A stretch of DNA of 64,000 bases, from assembly GCA_903924405.1 (NCBI GenBank), contig CAIYBH010000373.1, positions 62,001-126,000 of the forward strand, in the 5' to 3' direction. Source of the DNA: an uncultured Planctomycetaceae bacterium. Its GTDB lineage: Bacteria; Planctomycetota; Planctomycetia; Planctomycetales; Planctomycetaceae. The position numbers were made by a program, and so were the translations under genes. Below, one piece after another: positions 48,248 to 58,232 of the stretch (within the stretch, counting starts at the first letter, position 1; the number at the start of each line of letters is the position of its first letter). The notes under the pieces were generated by a model that had not been told where the DNA came from, ran no database searches, and worked only from the letters and a program-made list of their open reading frames with translations.

Positions 48248-49414
48248 GTGCTGTGGTTCGTTGTAACTGGATCCACGTTCATGTTGTTCTGGATCTACGA
48301 TGGCTATGGAAGGTGCCTGCAACTGATGTGTCGACTGCAGGCTGCACTGAGGTCTCCGCAGCCACAGCCTTCTGAGCCAGACCCTGCCGATCGAGTGCCA
48401 TCCATTACGGTCCTCCTGACCGTCCACAATGAAGCGGCCGTGATTCAGCGGCGGATCGACAACCTGCTGGCCTGCGACTATCCGGCAGAACGGCTTGAGA
48501 TCTGTATCGCCTCCGATGGATCCACCGACGCTACCAATTCCATTGTCCGGCACATGCAGCATCCACAAGTGCGCCTGCTTGAAAGTCCGGGACTTGGTAA
48601 GACGGCCACCCAGAATCTGGCGATGCAGCAGATCTGTTCCGACGTTGTCGTGTTTACCGACGCTGATGTGGAATTTGAGCCCGCGTGGTTTCGTCGTGTC
48701 GTGCAACGATTTCAGCAGCCGGACGTGGGTGCTGTCGATGGCCGTTTGTTTTATGGTCGACCAACGACGGCCGATGTTCAGGCGTGTGAAGGGTACTACT
48801 GGCGTTATGAAATGAAGTTACGGGACCTTGAATCACAACTGGGGCTGCTGGCTGTCCTCTCCGGTTGCTGTTTCGCCATTCGTCGCTCGTTGTTTGTGGA
48901 AATGGATCCATCAATTGGCGAGGACTGTATTGTTCCACTGGATATCGTCAGTAGTCGGCATCTTGTCGTCCACGAACCCGCGGCTCTGGTCTTTGACGAA
49001 TTCGGCAGTGACTCATCGGTCACACTGCGTCGACGCATCAGAATGACTCTGCGCAACTGGCAGGGCACGTGGGCTCGCAGTCATCTGCTGAATCCGTTTC
49101 GACATCCGGGTTATGCCTTTGCCCTCTGGTCCCATAAAATTCTTCGCTGGTTGTCACCTGTATTCCTGTTGACGGCCACTCTCGCATCAGCCTTGTTACT
49201 GGTACTCCAGCCCGGACCCGTCAGTCTGCTGACGTTTGTCCCGTTTGCCACGCTGTTTCTGCTGGCTGGCTACCACTGGGCTTTCGGCGGACGAGGTCGA
49301 CGAGTCCCCGGATCCGGTACAGCCTATAGCTTTGTTCTGGCGAATCTGGCGTTTATGATAGGAGTCTGGCGTGCTCTGACCGGCCAGCAGATTCGCGCCT
49401 ATCGCAATCAGTAA
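48248..49414 (+). CDS. membrane glycosyltransferase, GT2 family
   Basis: A 388-residue GT2 enzyme starting at GTG 48248, with AAGGA upstream. An N-terminal hydrophobic segment leads to a GT-A domain with 'VLLTVHNEAAVIQRRIDNLL', 'ASDGSTDATN', 'FTDADVEFEP' (the DxD), 'GEDCIVPLDIVS' and an 'RMTLRNWQGTW' block equivalent to the (Q/R)xxRW motif. Three C-terminal hydrophobic helices follow. This matches processive cellulose/chitin/hyaluronan-synthase-like enzymes. It is the only sugar-polymer gene in the window, and an 8-bp hairpin ends it. Confidence 0.9.
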   Translation: MLWFVVTGSTFMLFWIYDGYGRCLQLMCRLQAALRSPQPQPSEPDPADRVPSITVLLTVHNEAAVIQRRIDNLLACDYPAERLEICIASDGSTDATNSIVRHMQHPQVRLLESPGLGKTATQNLAMQQICSDVVVFTDADVEFEPAWFRRVVQRFQQPDVGAVDGRLFYGRPTTADVQACEGYYWRYEMKLRDLESQLGLLAVLSGCCFAIRRSLFVEMDPSIGEDCIVPLDIVSSRHLVVHEPAALVFDEFGSDSSVTLRRRIRMTLRNWQGTWARSHLLNPFRHPGYAFALWSHKILRWLSPVFLLTATLASALLLVLQPGPVSLLTFVPFATLFLLAGYHWAFGGRGRRVPGSGTAYSFVLANLAFMIGVWRALTGQQIRAYRNQ

Positions 49415-49422
49415 TTCATGTC

Positions 49423-49447
49423 GAAATGCCCTGAATTCCGGCATTTC
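49423..49447 (+). terminator. hairpin after glycosyltransferase gene
   Basis: GAAATGCC (49423-49430) and GGCATTTC (49440-49447) form an 8-bp stem with a 9-nt loop, 9 bp after the stop; TTTT follows at 49456. Confidence 0.45.
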
Positions 49448-49507
49448 AGCAGCATGTTTTCCCTGCCGTCCAATTGATGGTTTCGGCTGTTTTCAGAAAG
49501 TCGACAC

Positions 49508-51700
49508 ATGCAACACTTCTCAGGACTCACTCGTACCACGCGTCGCAGCGTTGTCCGCGCCGCAGCATTATTTGTCCTGCCGCTTTCCGGCGGCGTACTC
49601 ATGGAACCATTGATGGGAATCGATCCCGTGACTACCAGTTCAACATTGGAGTTGTCTGCCGAAAATCCATTCGCAAACCCCAGCCCACTCCTGTACCAGA
49701 CTCCGCAGTTTGACCGTATTCGGGAAGAACACTTCAAACCAGCGTTCCTCGAAGGTATGCGTCTGCAATTGCTGGAAATGGACGCTGTGACAGCACAGAC
49801 AGCCCCTGCGACATTTGAGAACACAATCGTCGCTATCGAAAAATCCGGAGCGTTGCTGACCCGAGTCCGCAACGTGTTTTCCAATCTTACATCGTCACAC
49901 AAAAACGATGCCTTACAGCAGATTGAAACAGAACTGGCGCCCCTGCAGGCAGCACATTCCGACAATATTCTGCTCAACAGAAAACTGTTCGCTCGAGTAG
50001 AATCCCTGTGGAATGATCGTGACAAACTGCAACTCACGACCGAGCAGTCCGAGGTCCTGACACAGCACTACGAGAACTTTGTCCGAGCCGGAGCCCGACT
50101 GAACGACTCGCAGCAAACCCGCATCCGTGCCATCAACGAAGAGATTTCCCGACTTGAAACACAGTTCGAAGAAAATCTCCTCGCACTGATGAAGGAGCGA
50201 GCGGTCGTCGTGGAAGATGTCTCCGCGCTGCAGGGACTGTCAGACGGCGAGATTGCCGCGGCAGCAGAAACCGCACGTGAACGCGGACTCACAGGCCGGT
50301 ATGTGCTGGACATCACCAACACCACTCGCGTTCCCCAGTTGGCAGCTTTGCAGAATCGTGAACTCCGCAAACGACTCTGGCTGGCCTCCGCCGAACGCGG
50401 ACTCGGTCGCGACGGTGGACTGGACAACCGCCCGCTGATCCTGCAATTGGCACGCCTTCGCGCAGAACGTGCACAATTGCTGGGCTATCCCAGCCATGCA
50501 GCCTTCAAACTGCAGAACCAGATGGCTCAAACACCCGAAGCCGCCCGAAAAATGCTCACCGATCTTGCCCCCGGCGTCGTTGCACGCGTCCGTCAGGAAG
50601 CCAGGGATCTGGAAGCGGTCATTCAGACGTCAGGCAACGCCCATCCTCTGGAAGCCTGGGACTGGGAATACTATGCCGAAAAATTACGGAAATCACGTTT
50701 TGAAGTTGATGAGTCGCTGGTGAAGCCCTACTTCGAACTTGACAGCGTGCTGACGAATGGTGTCTTCCACACAATGAACCGCCTGCACGGCGTTCAGTTT
50801 CGTGAACGAAAAGATCTTCCTGTCTTCCATCCGGACGTACGCGTATTCGACGTTCTCGAACAGGATGGATCACCTATCGGCCTGTTTTTCTTCGACCCAT
50901 TCCGACGCGAAACCAAACGTGGCGGAGCATGGATGAGTTCTTTCGTCGATCAATCGGGACTTCTGCAGGAACGCCCGGTCGTCGTCAACACTCTGAACAT
51001 CCCAAGGCCAGCTGCTGGTGAACCTGCCCTGGTCAGCTTTGACAACGTCACCACCCTGTTCCACGAAATGGGGCACGGTCTGCACGGTTTGTTTTCAGAC
51101 GTCACCTATCCCTCGGTGGCAGGCACAAATACGCCTCGCGACTTCGTCGAATTTCCATCCACGTTTCAGGAAGACTGGGCCATTCAGCCTGAGATTCTGT
51201 CGAACTACGCCAGACATTATAAGACAGGAGAAACCATTCCTGCCGAGCTGCTGGACAAAGTCCTGAAAGCCAGCAAGTTCAATCAGGGATTTGACACCCT
51301 CGAATACCTCGCCGCCGCAATCCTGGATCTCGAGTGGCACAGTCTGACGCCAGACCAGATTCCTGCAGACGCCGAAGCCTTTGAAGCTGCGACTCTGAAA
51401 AAGTACGGCATCGATATTGCCACGGTGCCTCCGCGGTACCGCTCCGCTTTTTTTGCGCATATCTGGTCCGGCGGCTATTCCTCCAGCTACTACGCTTACA
51501 TCTGGAGCGAAGTTCTCGCTGCTGACGCCTTTGCACACATGCTGGCGACCGGTGGCTGCACTCCCGCCAATGGTGCTCGAATTCGGGCTGAAGTTCTTTC
51601 CCGCGGCAGCAGTCGTGATCCCATGGAGTCCTATAAAGCGTTCCGCGGAACCACACCAACCGTGGAGGCCCTGCTGATCCGCCGCGGACTCAAGCAGTGA
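49508..51700 (+). CDS. M3-family oligopeptidase (Dcp/OpdA-like)
   Basis: A 730-residue metallopeptidase with the zinc motif H519-E520-M-G-H523 in 'LFHEMGHGLHGLFS' and a third ligand in 'DFVEFPSTFQEDW'. The N-terminus is Arg-rich followed by a hydrophobic stretch, so export is likely, perhaps by the Tat route. Central 'LSNYARHYKTGETIPAELL' and C-terminal 'WSGGYSSSYYAYIWSEVLAADAF' are typical of dipeptidyl carboxypeptidase and oligopeptidase A. It would degrade short peptides. Its stop is only 9 bp from the stop of the convergent protease gene. Confidence 0.93.
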   Translation: MQHFSGLTRTTRRSVVRAAALFVLPLSGGVLMEPLMGIDPVTTSSTLELSAENPFANPSPLLYQTPQFDRIREEHFKPAFLEGMRLQLLEMDAVTAQTAPATFENTIVAIEKSGALLTRVRNVFSNLTSSHKNDALQQIETELAPLQAAHSDNILLNRKLFARVESLWNDRDKLQLTTEQSEVLTQHYENFVRAGARLNDSQQTRIRAINEEISRLETQFEENLLALMKERAVVVEDVSALQGLSDGEIAAAAETARERGLTGRYVLDITNTTRVPQLAALQNRELRKRLWLASAERGLGRDGGLDNRPLILQLARLRAERAQLLGYPSHAAFKLQNQMAQTPEAARKMLTDLAPGVVARVRQEARDLEAVIQTSGNAHPLEAWDWEYYAEKLRKSRFEVDESLVKPYFELDSVLTNGVFHTMNRLHGVQFRERKDLPVFHPDVRVFDVLEQDGSPIGLFFFDPFRRETKRGGAWMSSFVDQSGLLQERPVVVNTLNIPRPAAGEPALVSFDNVTTLFHEMGHGLHGLFSDVTYPSVAGTNTPRDFVEFPSTFQEDWAIQPEILSNYARHYKTGETIPAELLDKVLKASKFNQGFDTLEYLAAAILDLEWHSLTPDQIPADAEAFEAATLKKYGIDIATVPPRYRSAFFAHIWSGGYSSSYYAYIWSEVLAADAFAHMLATGGCTPANGARIRAEVLSRGSSRDPMESYKAFRGTTPTVEALLIRRGLKQ

Positions 51701-51709
51701 TCCAGACGG

Positions 51710-52213
51710 TCAGGTTCGCAAAAGAAAGCATTCCACTTCCTGCGCGACCTGTATCACCGCCTCGCGGACCGCTTCGGAAACCTCTGATCCCGGGGAATAG
51801 CATTTCCCCGGGATCAGCCAGAGCGTCGTAACTGGCAGACGGCCCAGCGTCTTCTGCAATAGTTGCAGGACTTCCATCACACCAAATCCGTGACTGCCGC
51901 GAGGTATCTCAGGAATCGCTATCCTCAGCCCTTCCTGCAGGTGCCCGGAGTCATCATCGGTCAGTCTCAGTCTCTGGACCGCAGCATCCGGATCTTCAGA
52001 AACGCATGCGTCGCAGACAATCAATTCTGCCACGCCATCCAGCCAGTGCACCAGGTCCAGCGGAACTGCCGCTTTCCTGATCCGGCATTCCAGCAACACG
52101 CCTGGTGCACGGTCCAGTCGTTCCTGCAGCAAATCAGCCACCAGCCATCCCGCCTGATCATCACCATGTGAACTTCCGATGCCCACGACCAACCGCTCAG
52201 ACGCTGTTGTCAC
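51710..52213 (-). CDS. [NiFe] hydrogenase maturation protease
   Basis: A 167-residue HyaD/HycI/HoxW-type endopeptidase with 'VVGIGSSHGDDQAGWLVADLL' (nickel-binding acidic residue), a second Asp in 'LIVCDACVS', and a C-terminal His in 'PRGSHGFGVMEVLQL'. Such proteases cut the C-terminal tail of the large subunit after nickel insertion. The target is the large subunit encoded 47 bp upstream on the same strand, which still carries a 33-residue tail after the metal-binding motif. Confidence 0.88.
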   Translation of the reverse strand: MTTASERLVVGIGSSHGDDQAGWLVADLLQERLDRAPGVLLECRIRKAAVPLDLVHWLDGVAELIVCDACVSEDPDAAVQRLRLTDDDSGHLQEGLRIAIPEIPRGSHGFGVMEVLQLLQKTLGRLPVTTLWLIPGKCYSPGSEVSEAVREAVIQVAQEVECFLLRT

Positions 52214-52260
52214 CTGTCACTCCGCTGTTTCAAAGCTGCAGCCCCTTTAACTCTGGCAGT

Positions 52261-53628
52261 TTATTCGCACATTTCGGAATCAGCAGGTGTCACCGCTGTC
52301 GGAGAGGGAATCTGGATCGTCGCCTCTTTCGCCGGCGATCGAACCAGTTGCAGTCGCAGAAAATGCGTCGAGCAACTGATGCAGGGGTCATAGGAACGAA
52401 TCAGGCGTTCGCAGTCATCGGCAACCTGTTGCTCATCATCAACCAGAATTGAGGGAATCCAGCGCATCAGATCCAATTCAATCTGGCGCTGATTCTGTGA
52501 CGTTGGCGGAATGATCTCCGCAGTCAGAATCTGGCCCGTCTCACTCATTTCATAGCGATGAAAAATCAGTCCCCGCGGAGCTTCAGTGGCCGCACAACCG
52601 GCACCAGCCTGATGACGATAGGGCAACCGTGAGAGTTTTTGTGGCTGATAGCGTCGCAGGATCTGCAGGCCTTCTTCGAAGGCATGAATCAACTCCAGGC
52701 CTCGCGCGATGATCGCCTTGAAGGGGTTATAACAAGGTGTTTCAAACCCGATCTCATCTGCTACGCGCCGCGCCGATTCACTCAGACGATCACGATTGAG
52801 ACTCACGCGAGCCAGCGGACCGACCTGATAACTCCCCTGATCCGCCGATCGCAGAGCATGCAGTGCCGTACTGTGAGCGACATGGTGTTCATGAAATGTC
52901 GCCTTAAATTGATCCACCGGAATATGCAATCCGCGTGAACTGACCACATCACCTTCGTTCATCGGGTATTCGTCGGGATGCTGCAGGGCCACCAACTCCC
53001 GCTCCGCAGAGAACTCCGGAAACTCAAAACCCGCGACCCAGTGAGTGGCTTCAATGGCGGCTGCCAGCCCCCATTCAAAGGATGGAATCAGCCGCTGCAA
53101 TGCGTCTTTTGACGGCGACCGATAGAAGCCACCGATCGCCACGTTGACCGGATGAATAGCGCGACCACCCAGAATTTCCAGAAGCGTATTTCCGTGCTTT
53201 TTCAGGGTGAGCCCGCGAGTGACTTCTTTGGGGAAACGCCCTGCGAGTTCGATCCCACTGGCAACCCCGAAGAAATCGGGAGCCTGCAGCAGATGCATAT
53301 GCAGGCCATGACTCTCAATCCATTCGCCGCAATAGAGCAATCTGCGTAATTCCCGAATCTCGGGCGTCACAGTGACCCCGAGAGGTTTCTCAAGGGCATG
53401 CACCGCCGTCATCTGATAGGCCACAGGACAGATGCCACAAATCCTTGCCGTGATATCCGGTACTTCTTCGACTGGCCGACCACGCAGGAAACCTTCAAAA
53501 AATCGGGGAGGCTCATAGATCGACAACTGGACGTCGTCCACACATCTGCCAGTCAGTCGAACAACAAGTCCACCCTCTCCCTCAACTCGCGTCAGGGCCT
53601 CAACCCGAATCGTCCTGGTTTCACTCAT
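52261..53628 (-). CDS. [NiFe] hydrogenase large subunit (group 3-like)
   Basis: The 455-residue protein contains both nickel-ligand motifs: N-terminal 'RICGICPVAYQMTAVHAL' with C64 and C67, and C-terminal 'DPCISCSTH' with C416 and C419. The sequence 'GGRAIHPVNVAIGGF' and 'RGLIFHRYEMSETG' fit the cytoplasmic bidirectional NAD(P)- or F420-linked hydrogenases. A 33-residue C-terminal tail follows His422 and would be removed by the protease encoded downstream. No small subunit, diaphorase or hyp gene is adjacent: the DNA upstream of the start (53629-54376) has no credible gene. Confidence 0.92.
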   Translation of the reverse strand: MSETRTIRVEALTRVEGEGGLVVRLTGRCVDDVQLSIYEPPRFFEGFLRGRPVEEVPDITARICGICPVAYQMTAVHALEKPLGVTVTPEIRELRRLLYCGEWIESHGLHMHLLQAPDFFGVASGIELAGRFPKEVTRGLTLKKHGNTLLEILGGRAIHPVNVAIGGFYRSPSKDALQRLIPSFEWGLAAAIEATHWVAGFEFPEFSAERELVALQHPDEYPMNEGDVVSSRGLHIPVDQFKATFHEHHVAHSTALHALRSADQGSYQVGPLARVSLNRDRLSESARRVADEIGFETPCYNPFKAIIARGLELIHAFEEGLQILRRYQPQKLSRLPYRHQAGAGCAATEAPRGLIFHRYEMSETGQILTAEIIPPTSQNQRQIELDLMRWIPSILVDDEQQVADDCERLIRSYDPCISCSTHFLRLQLVRSPAKEATIQIPSPTAVTPADSEMCE

Positions 53629-54376
53629 AGCGGTCGAATTCTGTTGCAGAGCAGATACAGCGGTGGCTGTCCGAAGTCAGTCCACAGCCCGAAGAGAACT
53701 TTACCCTGCAGTCTACGAGCCTTCTGAACCGTGAACCAGCGTGAAAAAACCACCCGGTAAATCTCTGAAGGGAAAAACCCGGGCTTCCGGACCGGTGCTC
53801 TCCGTATTCAGTGCGTCCGTCTCCGCAACAGCTACCCAAAAGAACGACAGTCCACCAGCAATACAAAGACCGCCTCCTCGAGGGATTGCCAGACATCTAT
53901 CTCACCCCCGCCGGAGCCCACTTTTCGATTCGTAACACGTCAGGATCGCGAGTACCGGCCGAATCCTCTGCCGAGCCCCGCCGCCCGGAGTGGTGAACCA
54001 GACGAAAAACAGCCCGAAAACACGCAGAGTCTTGTCACGACCATTCCGGCCGCCAATACAAATGAATTCTGTGTGTTTCCCCGCAAAACTCCTTGCTCCT
54101 CAACGTCCTTTGTGTCTACCAAAACGCTCCTCATACACCGCCATTTGACCATCCCACCCGCCGGGTCCTCGCCCTTCTGCCAATGCGGCATGCAATGGAA
54201 CAAATCAGCATAGGAAAACTGGTGCGATTGCCTGTTTCACCGTAAAATCTTGACTCGCGGTCAGTGATCTGGCGGTGTTTCCGATGCAATATCTCAGCAC
54301 CCACGTTAAGCTATCGCATCTATTCCCGCCGTTCCGCCCCCTGAATTCCACACAAAACTCGCAAGGAGTTTCACGC
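53629..54376. other. gene-less stretch upstream of hydrogenase large subunit
   Basis: This 748-bp divergent region should contain the small-subunit gene if the operon were normal, but no frame shows its cysteine pattern. It contains the DUF1552 promoter and a ribosome-binding site AAGGAG near 54362. Short open frames appear random. Confidence 0.45.
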
Positions 54377-55681
54377 ATGAGCGCCTTCCTGACCACCCGG
54401 CGAACCACACTGCGAGGACTCGGCGTTTCCATGGCACTGCCGTGGATGGAATCACTCAAAGTCTGGGGACAGGAAGCAGGCACAACCGCCGTCACTGGCG
54501 ACGCTCCGACACGCCTTGCTGTCCTTTTCTCAGGTAATGGCTTCCACAAGGATCACTGGTGGGCCAGGGGCGCAGGACGTGACATGGAATTGGGCAGAGT
54601 TCTTGAGCCCTTGAACGCCCACCGTGAAAAGCTCCTCTTCGTCCAGGGACTTTTCAACGAAGAAGCCCTCAAGGGAAACATTCACAGCTCCCAGACCGGT
54701 AATCTCCTGAGTGGCGCCCCTCTGGAAGCAGGCGGCGGCATTCGCAGCGGTACCAGCATCGACCAGCTTCTCGCCCAGCAATACGGCCAGACAACTCGCG
54801 TTCCCAGCCTCGTGCTGGGCTGCGAAAAAGCCAATCCGTCCGTCCATAAAAACTACTCCATGCTGTACAGCAGCCACATTTCCTGGAGCTCCCCCACAAC
54901 TCCCACACCACTCGAGGTCTTTCCCGCACTGGCCTTCGACCGACTGTTTCGTGACGATGCCTCCAAAGCCGACAAAAGTGTTCTGGATGCGGTCCTTCAG
55001 GACGCTGGCGACCTCCGTCGTTCAATCAGCCGACGCGATCAGCAGAAACTGGACGAATATCTGAATTCAGTCCGCGAAGTCGAACAGCGAATTGCAAGAG
55101 CCGGTGAACGCGGTGAATTTCAGGGTTGGAAGCCGTCCCTCGACAAACCCAACATTCCCCGCCCTGCCGACGGTGTGCCACAAGACATCGCCGAACACAT
55201 GCGGCTGATGTGTGACATCCTCGTCCTGGCCTTCCAGACAGATTCCACCCGAATCTGTACCCTGAAGCTGAACAATGACCACTCCTCGTTGCGGTTCCCC
55301 AACCTCGGTGTGGATTACATGATCCATCACCTCCTGTCTCACCAGGAATCTGAGGACTGGCTGAAAGTCAATCAGTTCTTCATCCAGCAACTGGCCTACA
55401 TCGCAGACAAGCTGGATGCCATTCAGGAAGGTGAGCGCACAGCGCTCGACAACTCAATGCTCATGTATTGCAGCAGCATGCTGACCGGAAGTCACGATGC
55501 CACCAAACTGCCTGTCGTGATCGTCGGCAAAGGTGGCGGAAAACTGGAAACCGGACGGGTGCTCAACTATCTCGACAAGCCCAATCGCCGCATGTGCAGC
55601 CTGTTCCTGTCACTTCTGGACAAATTTGGAATTCATCAGGACCGGTTTGGTGATGCGACCGAACGCCTGAGCGAAGTCTGA
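54377..55681 (+). CDS. DUF1552 family protein with Tat-like leader
   Basis: From ATG 54377, with AAGGAG upstream, the product is 434 residues. The leader 'TTRRTTLRGLGVSMALPWME' has a twin-arginine-like start, so export in folded form is likely. The body matches DUF1552, a planctomycete and Verrucomicrobia family related to sulfatase-like or alkaline-phosphatase-fold proteins (compare 'VQGLFNEEALKGNIHSS', 'LDNSMLMYCSSMLTGSHDA'). These genes usually follow a DUF1592/DUF1588 cytochrome-type partner, which is missing here. The function is unproven. Confidence 0.88.
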   Translation: MSAFLTTRRTTLRGLGVSMALPWMESLKVWGQEAGTTAVTGDAPTRLAVLFSGNGFHKDHWWARGAGRDMELGRVLEPLNAHREKLLFVQGLFNEEALKGNIHSSQTGNLLSGAPLEAGGGIRSGTSIDQLLAQQYGQTTRVPSLVLGCEKANPSVHKNYSMLYSSHISWSSPTTPTPLEVFPALAFDRLFRDDASKADKSVLDAVLQDAGDLRRSISRRDQQKLDEYLNSVREVEQRIARAGERGEFQGWKPSLDKPNIPRPADGVPQDIAEHMRLMCDILVLAFQTDSTRICTLKLNNDHSSLRFPNLGVDYMIHHLLSHQESEDWLKVNQFFIQQLAYIADKLDAIQEGERTALDNSMLMYCSSMLTGSHDATKLPVVIVGKGGGKLETGRVLNYLDKPNRRMCSLFLSLLDKFGIHQDRFGDATERLSEV

Positions 55682-55934
55682 AACAGCACATGGTGCGACC
55701 CGTTTGCAGTGATCGATACCCTGTGGCCTCAAACACGCATCCATCTCACGCATCGTTCCTTCAACAACCGCATTTCAAGCCTCTGGCTCGTGCAGGTTGT
55801 CACCCGCACATAACAGCCGAACACTATGCAGCGAGGCCCTGCACGGAACCAGCCATTCCATCAGCCGGATGACGACTGCGGTTAGATCGGAATACAGCTA
55901 CCGGCCCAGCCAGGGCACAGCACAACCAGCAAGC

Positions 55935-57059
55935 TCACCCGCGCTGGGCTCGACGGCCATCGCCTCCACGATCGCGGGTCAGTGGCAGAAGCAGCTGTGC
56001 GCCAAGGAACAGAACCAACGGCAGCATCCACAGGATTCGGGCGGTATACCAAACCCAGTCCGGCAGCGTCAGCAGCTGGCCGGCAATCAGGTAAGCAACC
56101 ATTCCCAGCATCAGCCACGACAGCACGCCGCAGCCAATCGCTGTCATCTGACTTTTGAAAACACTCCGCTCCGTGCCCGCGTCAAAATGCACGTCCACAG
56201 TCCGCCGCCGGCGAATTGACTTAGCCACTGCCTCGGCCAACTCGAGCGTCGCAGAACAATCATCCAGGGCGACGGAACAGAGGGCATGTTGCTGACTGAA
56301 GACTTCAATCCGAGACAGCCAGTTTGGAGCCGTAACCGGCAGGGACATCACCTCCCCGGAACCTGTGACAACCCTGAGTGTCGATTCGGAGGCAAACCGG
56401 GCAGGTCGCAGCGTCAACGAGGCCGGTGGAAGTCGATTCTCCGCCTCCGGCTGTGAATTCAATGTAATCAGCCGCGACAGCAGTGTGCCATCGGGTGATG
56501 CGGCATCGAGACAGGTCACCTGGGAGTATCGGAAACCCGTCGCGGTCAGAATGTCAAGCCCCTCACGGACAGCCTGCAACAGATGTCGCTCCGTAGAATC
56601 CAACAGGGGCAATTCGAGGCTGACCTGATGGATATCCGGAGCGGACAATTCAAGGTTCAGACGATCCGCCACCAGATCATTCAGCCGCCAGCGACCTGTG
56701 ACCGGAAGAATGGCTGTGCCGGCTTCGTCCAGCAGCAGTTGCAATTCAAAGGACAGGGCCGGAGATGCCGTCAGCGAAGGCAGAATGACCACGATCGGCC
56801 GCCCACCCTGACTCGCAATGCGAGACAACCGCAGAATTTCGTCGCAGTCCTCCAGGGCCAGTACGATGATTTCAGCCCCCTGGCCAGCCACGATATCTTC
56901 CGCGTTGTCTGCCAGCCGAACGGAAATTGCCGCTTCGGCAAGCTGCTGCCGCAATTCGCCCTCGATCAGGCTGGTAGACAGCGAATGCCGCTCAGACCGG
57001 TAGACCGCGTCGAGCAGTGGCCATGCCTGGGAATTGGTTCCGATGAACGCAAACCTCAT
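55935..57059 (-). CDS. unrecognised Rossmann-like protein with C-terminal membrane helices
   Basis: I do not recognise the family. The 374-residue product begins 'MRFAFIGTNSQAWPLLDAV', which looks like a nucleotide-binding beta-alpha-beta start of the Gfo/Idh/MocA type, and continues with 'ADNAEDIVAGQGAEIIVLAL'. The expected catalytic part of such enzymes is not evident. Residues about 305-360 form two hydrophobic helices followed by a basic tail. It may be a membrane-tethered sensor or binding protein. It stands alone, convergent with the DUF1552 gene. Confidence 0.7.
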   Translation of the reverse strand: MRFAFIGTNSQAWPLLDAVYRSERHSLSTSLIEGELRQQLAEAAISVRLADNAEDIVAGQGAEIIVLALEDCDEILRLSRIASQGGRPIVVILPSLTASPALSFELQLLLDEAGTAILPVTGRWRLNDLVADRLNLELSAPDIHQVSLELPLLDSTERHLLQAVREGLDILTATGFRYSQVTCLDAASPDGTLLSRLITLNSQPEAENRLPPASLTLRPARFASESTLRVVTGSGEVMSLPVTAPNWLSRIEVFSQQHALCSVALDDCSATLELAEAVAKSIRRRRTVDVHFDAGTERSVFKSQMTAIGCGVLSWLMLGMVAYLIAGQLLTLPDWVWYTARILWMLPLVLFLGAQLLLPLTRDRGGDGRRAQRG

Positions 57060-57227
57060 GAAACTTCCTGTCGAACAGAAACGCTGGCCTGTCGCAAATC
57101 ATCGCCGTTAAACCACGCCCCGTTGACGCTGCAATTGCTTAGCTCGTGCAATAGGCAACGTAGGCCCGGGGGGAAATCAAATCCGGATGGCGACCCCACC
57201 TCTGTGAGGTCCTGAATTCCTTACCAC

Positions 57228-57749
57228 TCAGGCAGCACCGAGCCCAATCATTCTGCGCCATGCACTGATCTGCCCGAGGTGCATCATCATGTGACCACCG
57301 CAATAAAAAGCATGCATGGAACCAAGCGAGGGAAACAGTTCTGCCAGACGACCTGGGTTGGGGTTAGGCTGCTGAAAAATCGTGTCCGGTGCCGCACGCA
57401 GCGCCGCACTTGCCGCGCGGTAGCCTTCGTAGTACACCGCACAGACAGATTCCATTGAAGGGTACAACTGACCGCTCGGATCGTCCGCACATTTGGCATC
57501 CTTCGAAAACACTGCCTCAAAGGATGCTGGGATCGTGTTGGCCGTCTGTCCGAGGTCGTTCAGGATTCGTGGTGCGTAGAGGGCCAGGTGACCCAGCACA
57601 AATGCAGCATGGTTGGACTCAACGACATGCCCACCGGGACTGGCAAATCGAGCGAAATTCACAGGCGTCACGTCCTTCAGCAAACGCTCTGTATACCCCA
57701 GACAAAGATCCAGCGAATCTGCCACCGTATTTCCGAATGAGCGTGTCAT
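57228..57749 (-). CDS. DinB-superfamily protein
   Basis: A 173-residue, four-helix-bundle-like protein. Three metal-ligand histidines can be placed: one in 'AFVLGHLALYAPRIL' and two in 'FYCGGHMMMHLGQIS'. This is the DinB/YfiT pattern. Members act as thiol-dependent transferases or detoxification enzymes. The stop is 168 bp from the start of the Rossmann-like gene on the same strand. The substrate is unknown. Confidence 0.82.
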   Translation of the reverse strand: MTRSFGNTVADSLDLCLGYTERLLKDVTPVNFARFASPGGHVVESNHAAFVLGHLALYAPRILNDLGQTANTIPASFEAVFSKDAKCADDPSGQLYPSMESVCAVYYEGYRAASAALRAAPDTIFQQPNPNPGRLAELFPSLGSMHAFYCGGHMMMHLGQISAWRRMIGLGAA

Positions 57750-58232
57750 TTAACAACTCCTGTCACAGATAAGAATGAATGAGGTCTTCCGGTTCACAAC
57801 TTGAGGAACATTGACCGGGCGCGGAAGCGGACGCCTCGACGATTCCGGAGCAACATCCCGTTTACCGCACCGTGCGAGACACAGCAACCCGGCAGTGGCA
57901 GGGGATTATAGTGAGCAATTCAGAAAAGCCGAACCCGTGGCGTACCTGACGCAGCAAACCGGTTTCGACCCGCGGAAGCAAAAGCATGTTTTTCCGTGGG
58001 AAGACGAGAGGTTTTCCGGGGACCCCGTGGATTCTGAACGATGACAGGAGCTACCACGAGTGGAAATCCCGGCCAATCTCAAAAATCGATGCGGTCTGAG
58101 TGCCTTCGGAATTGGCAGCGGCGGGCTGTCCCTGGTAGGCTTCGCAGTTCCTGAAAAAGGCATTTCAGGTTGTCGCCGCAGATTCATGCGGGCGACTGTT
58201 GTCAGGCCGCGCGAAACGGGTGGAATTTAACA
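57750..58232. other. divergent intergenic region upstream of terC
   Basis: The 483-bp stretch separates the DinB-like gene from the TerC gene. I see no convincing frame, repeat or hairpin. It should contain both promoters. Confidence 0.4.
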
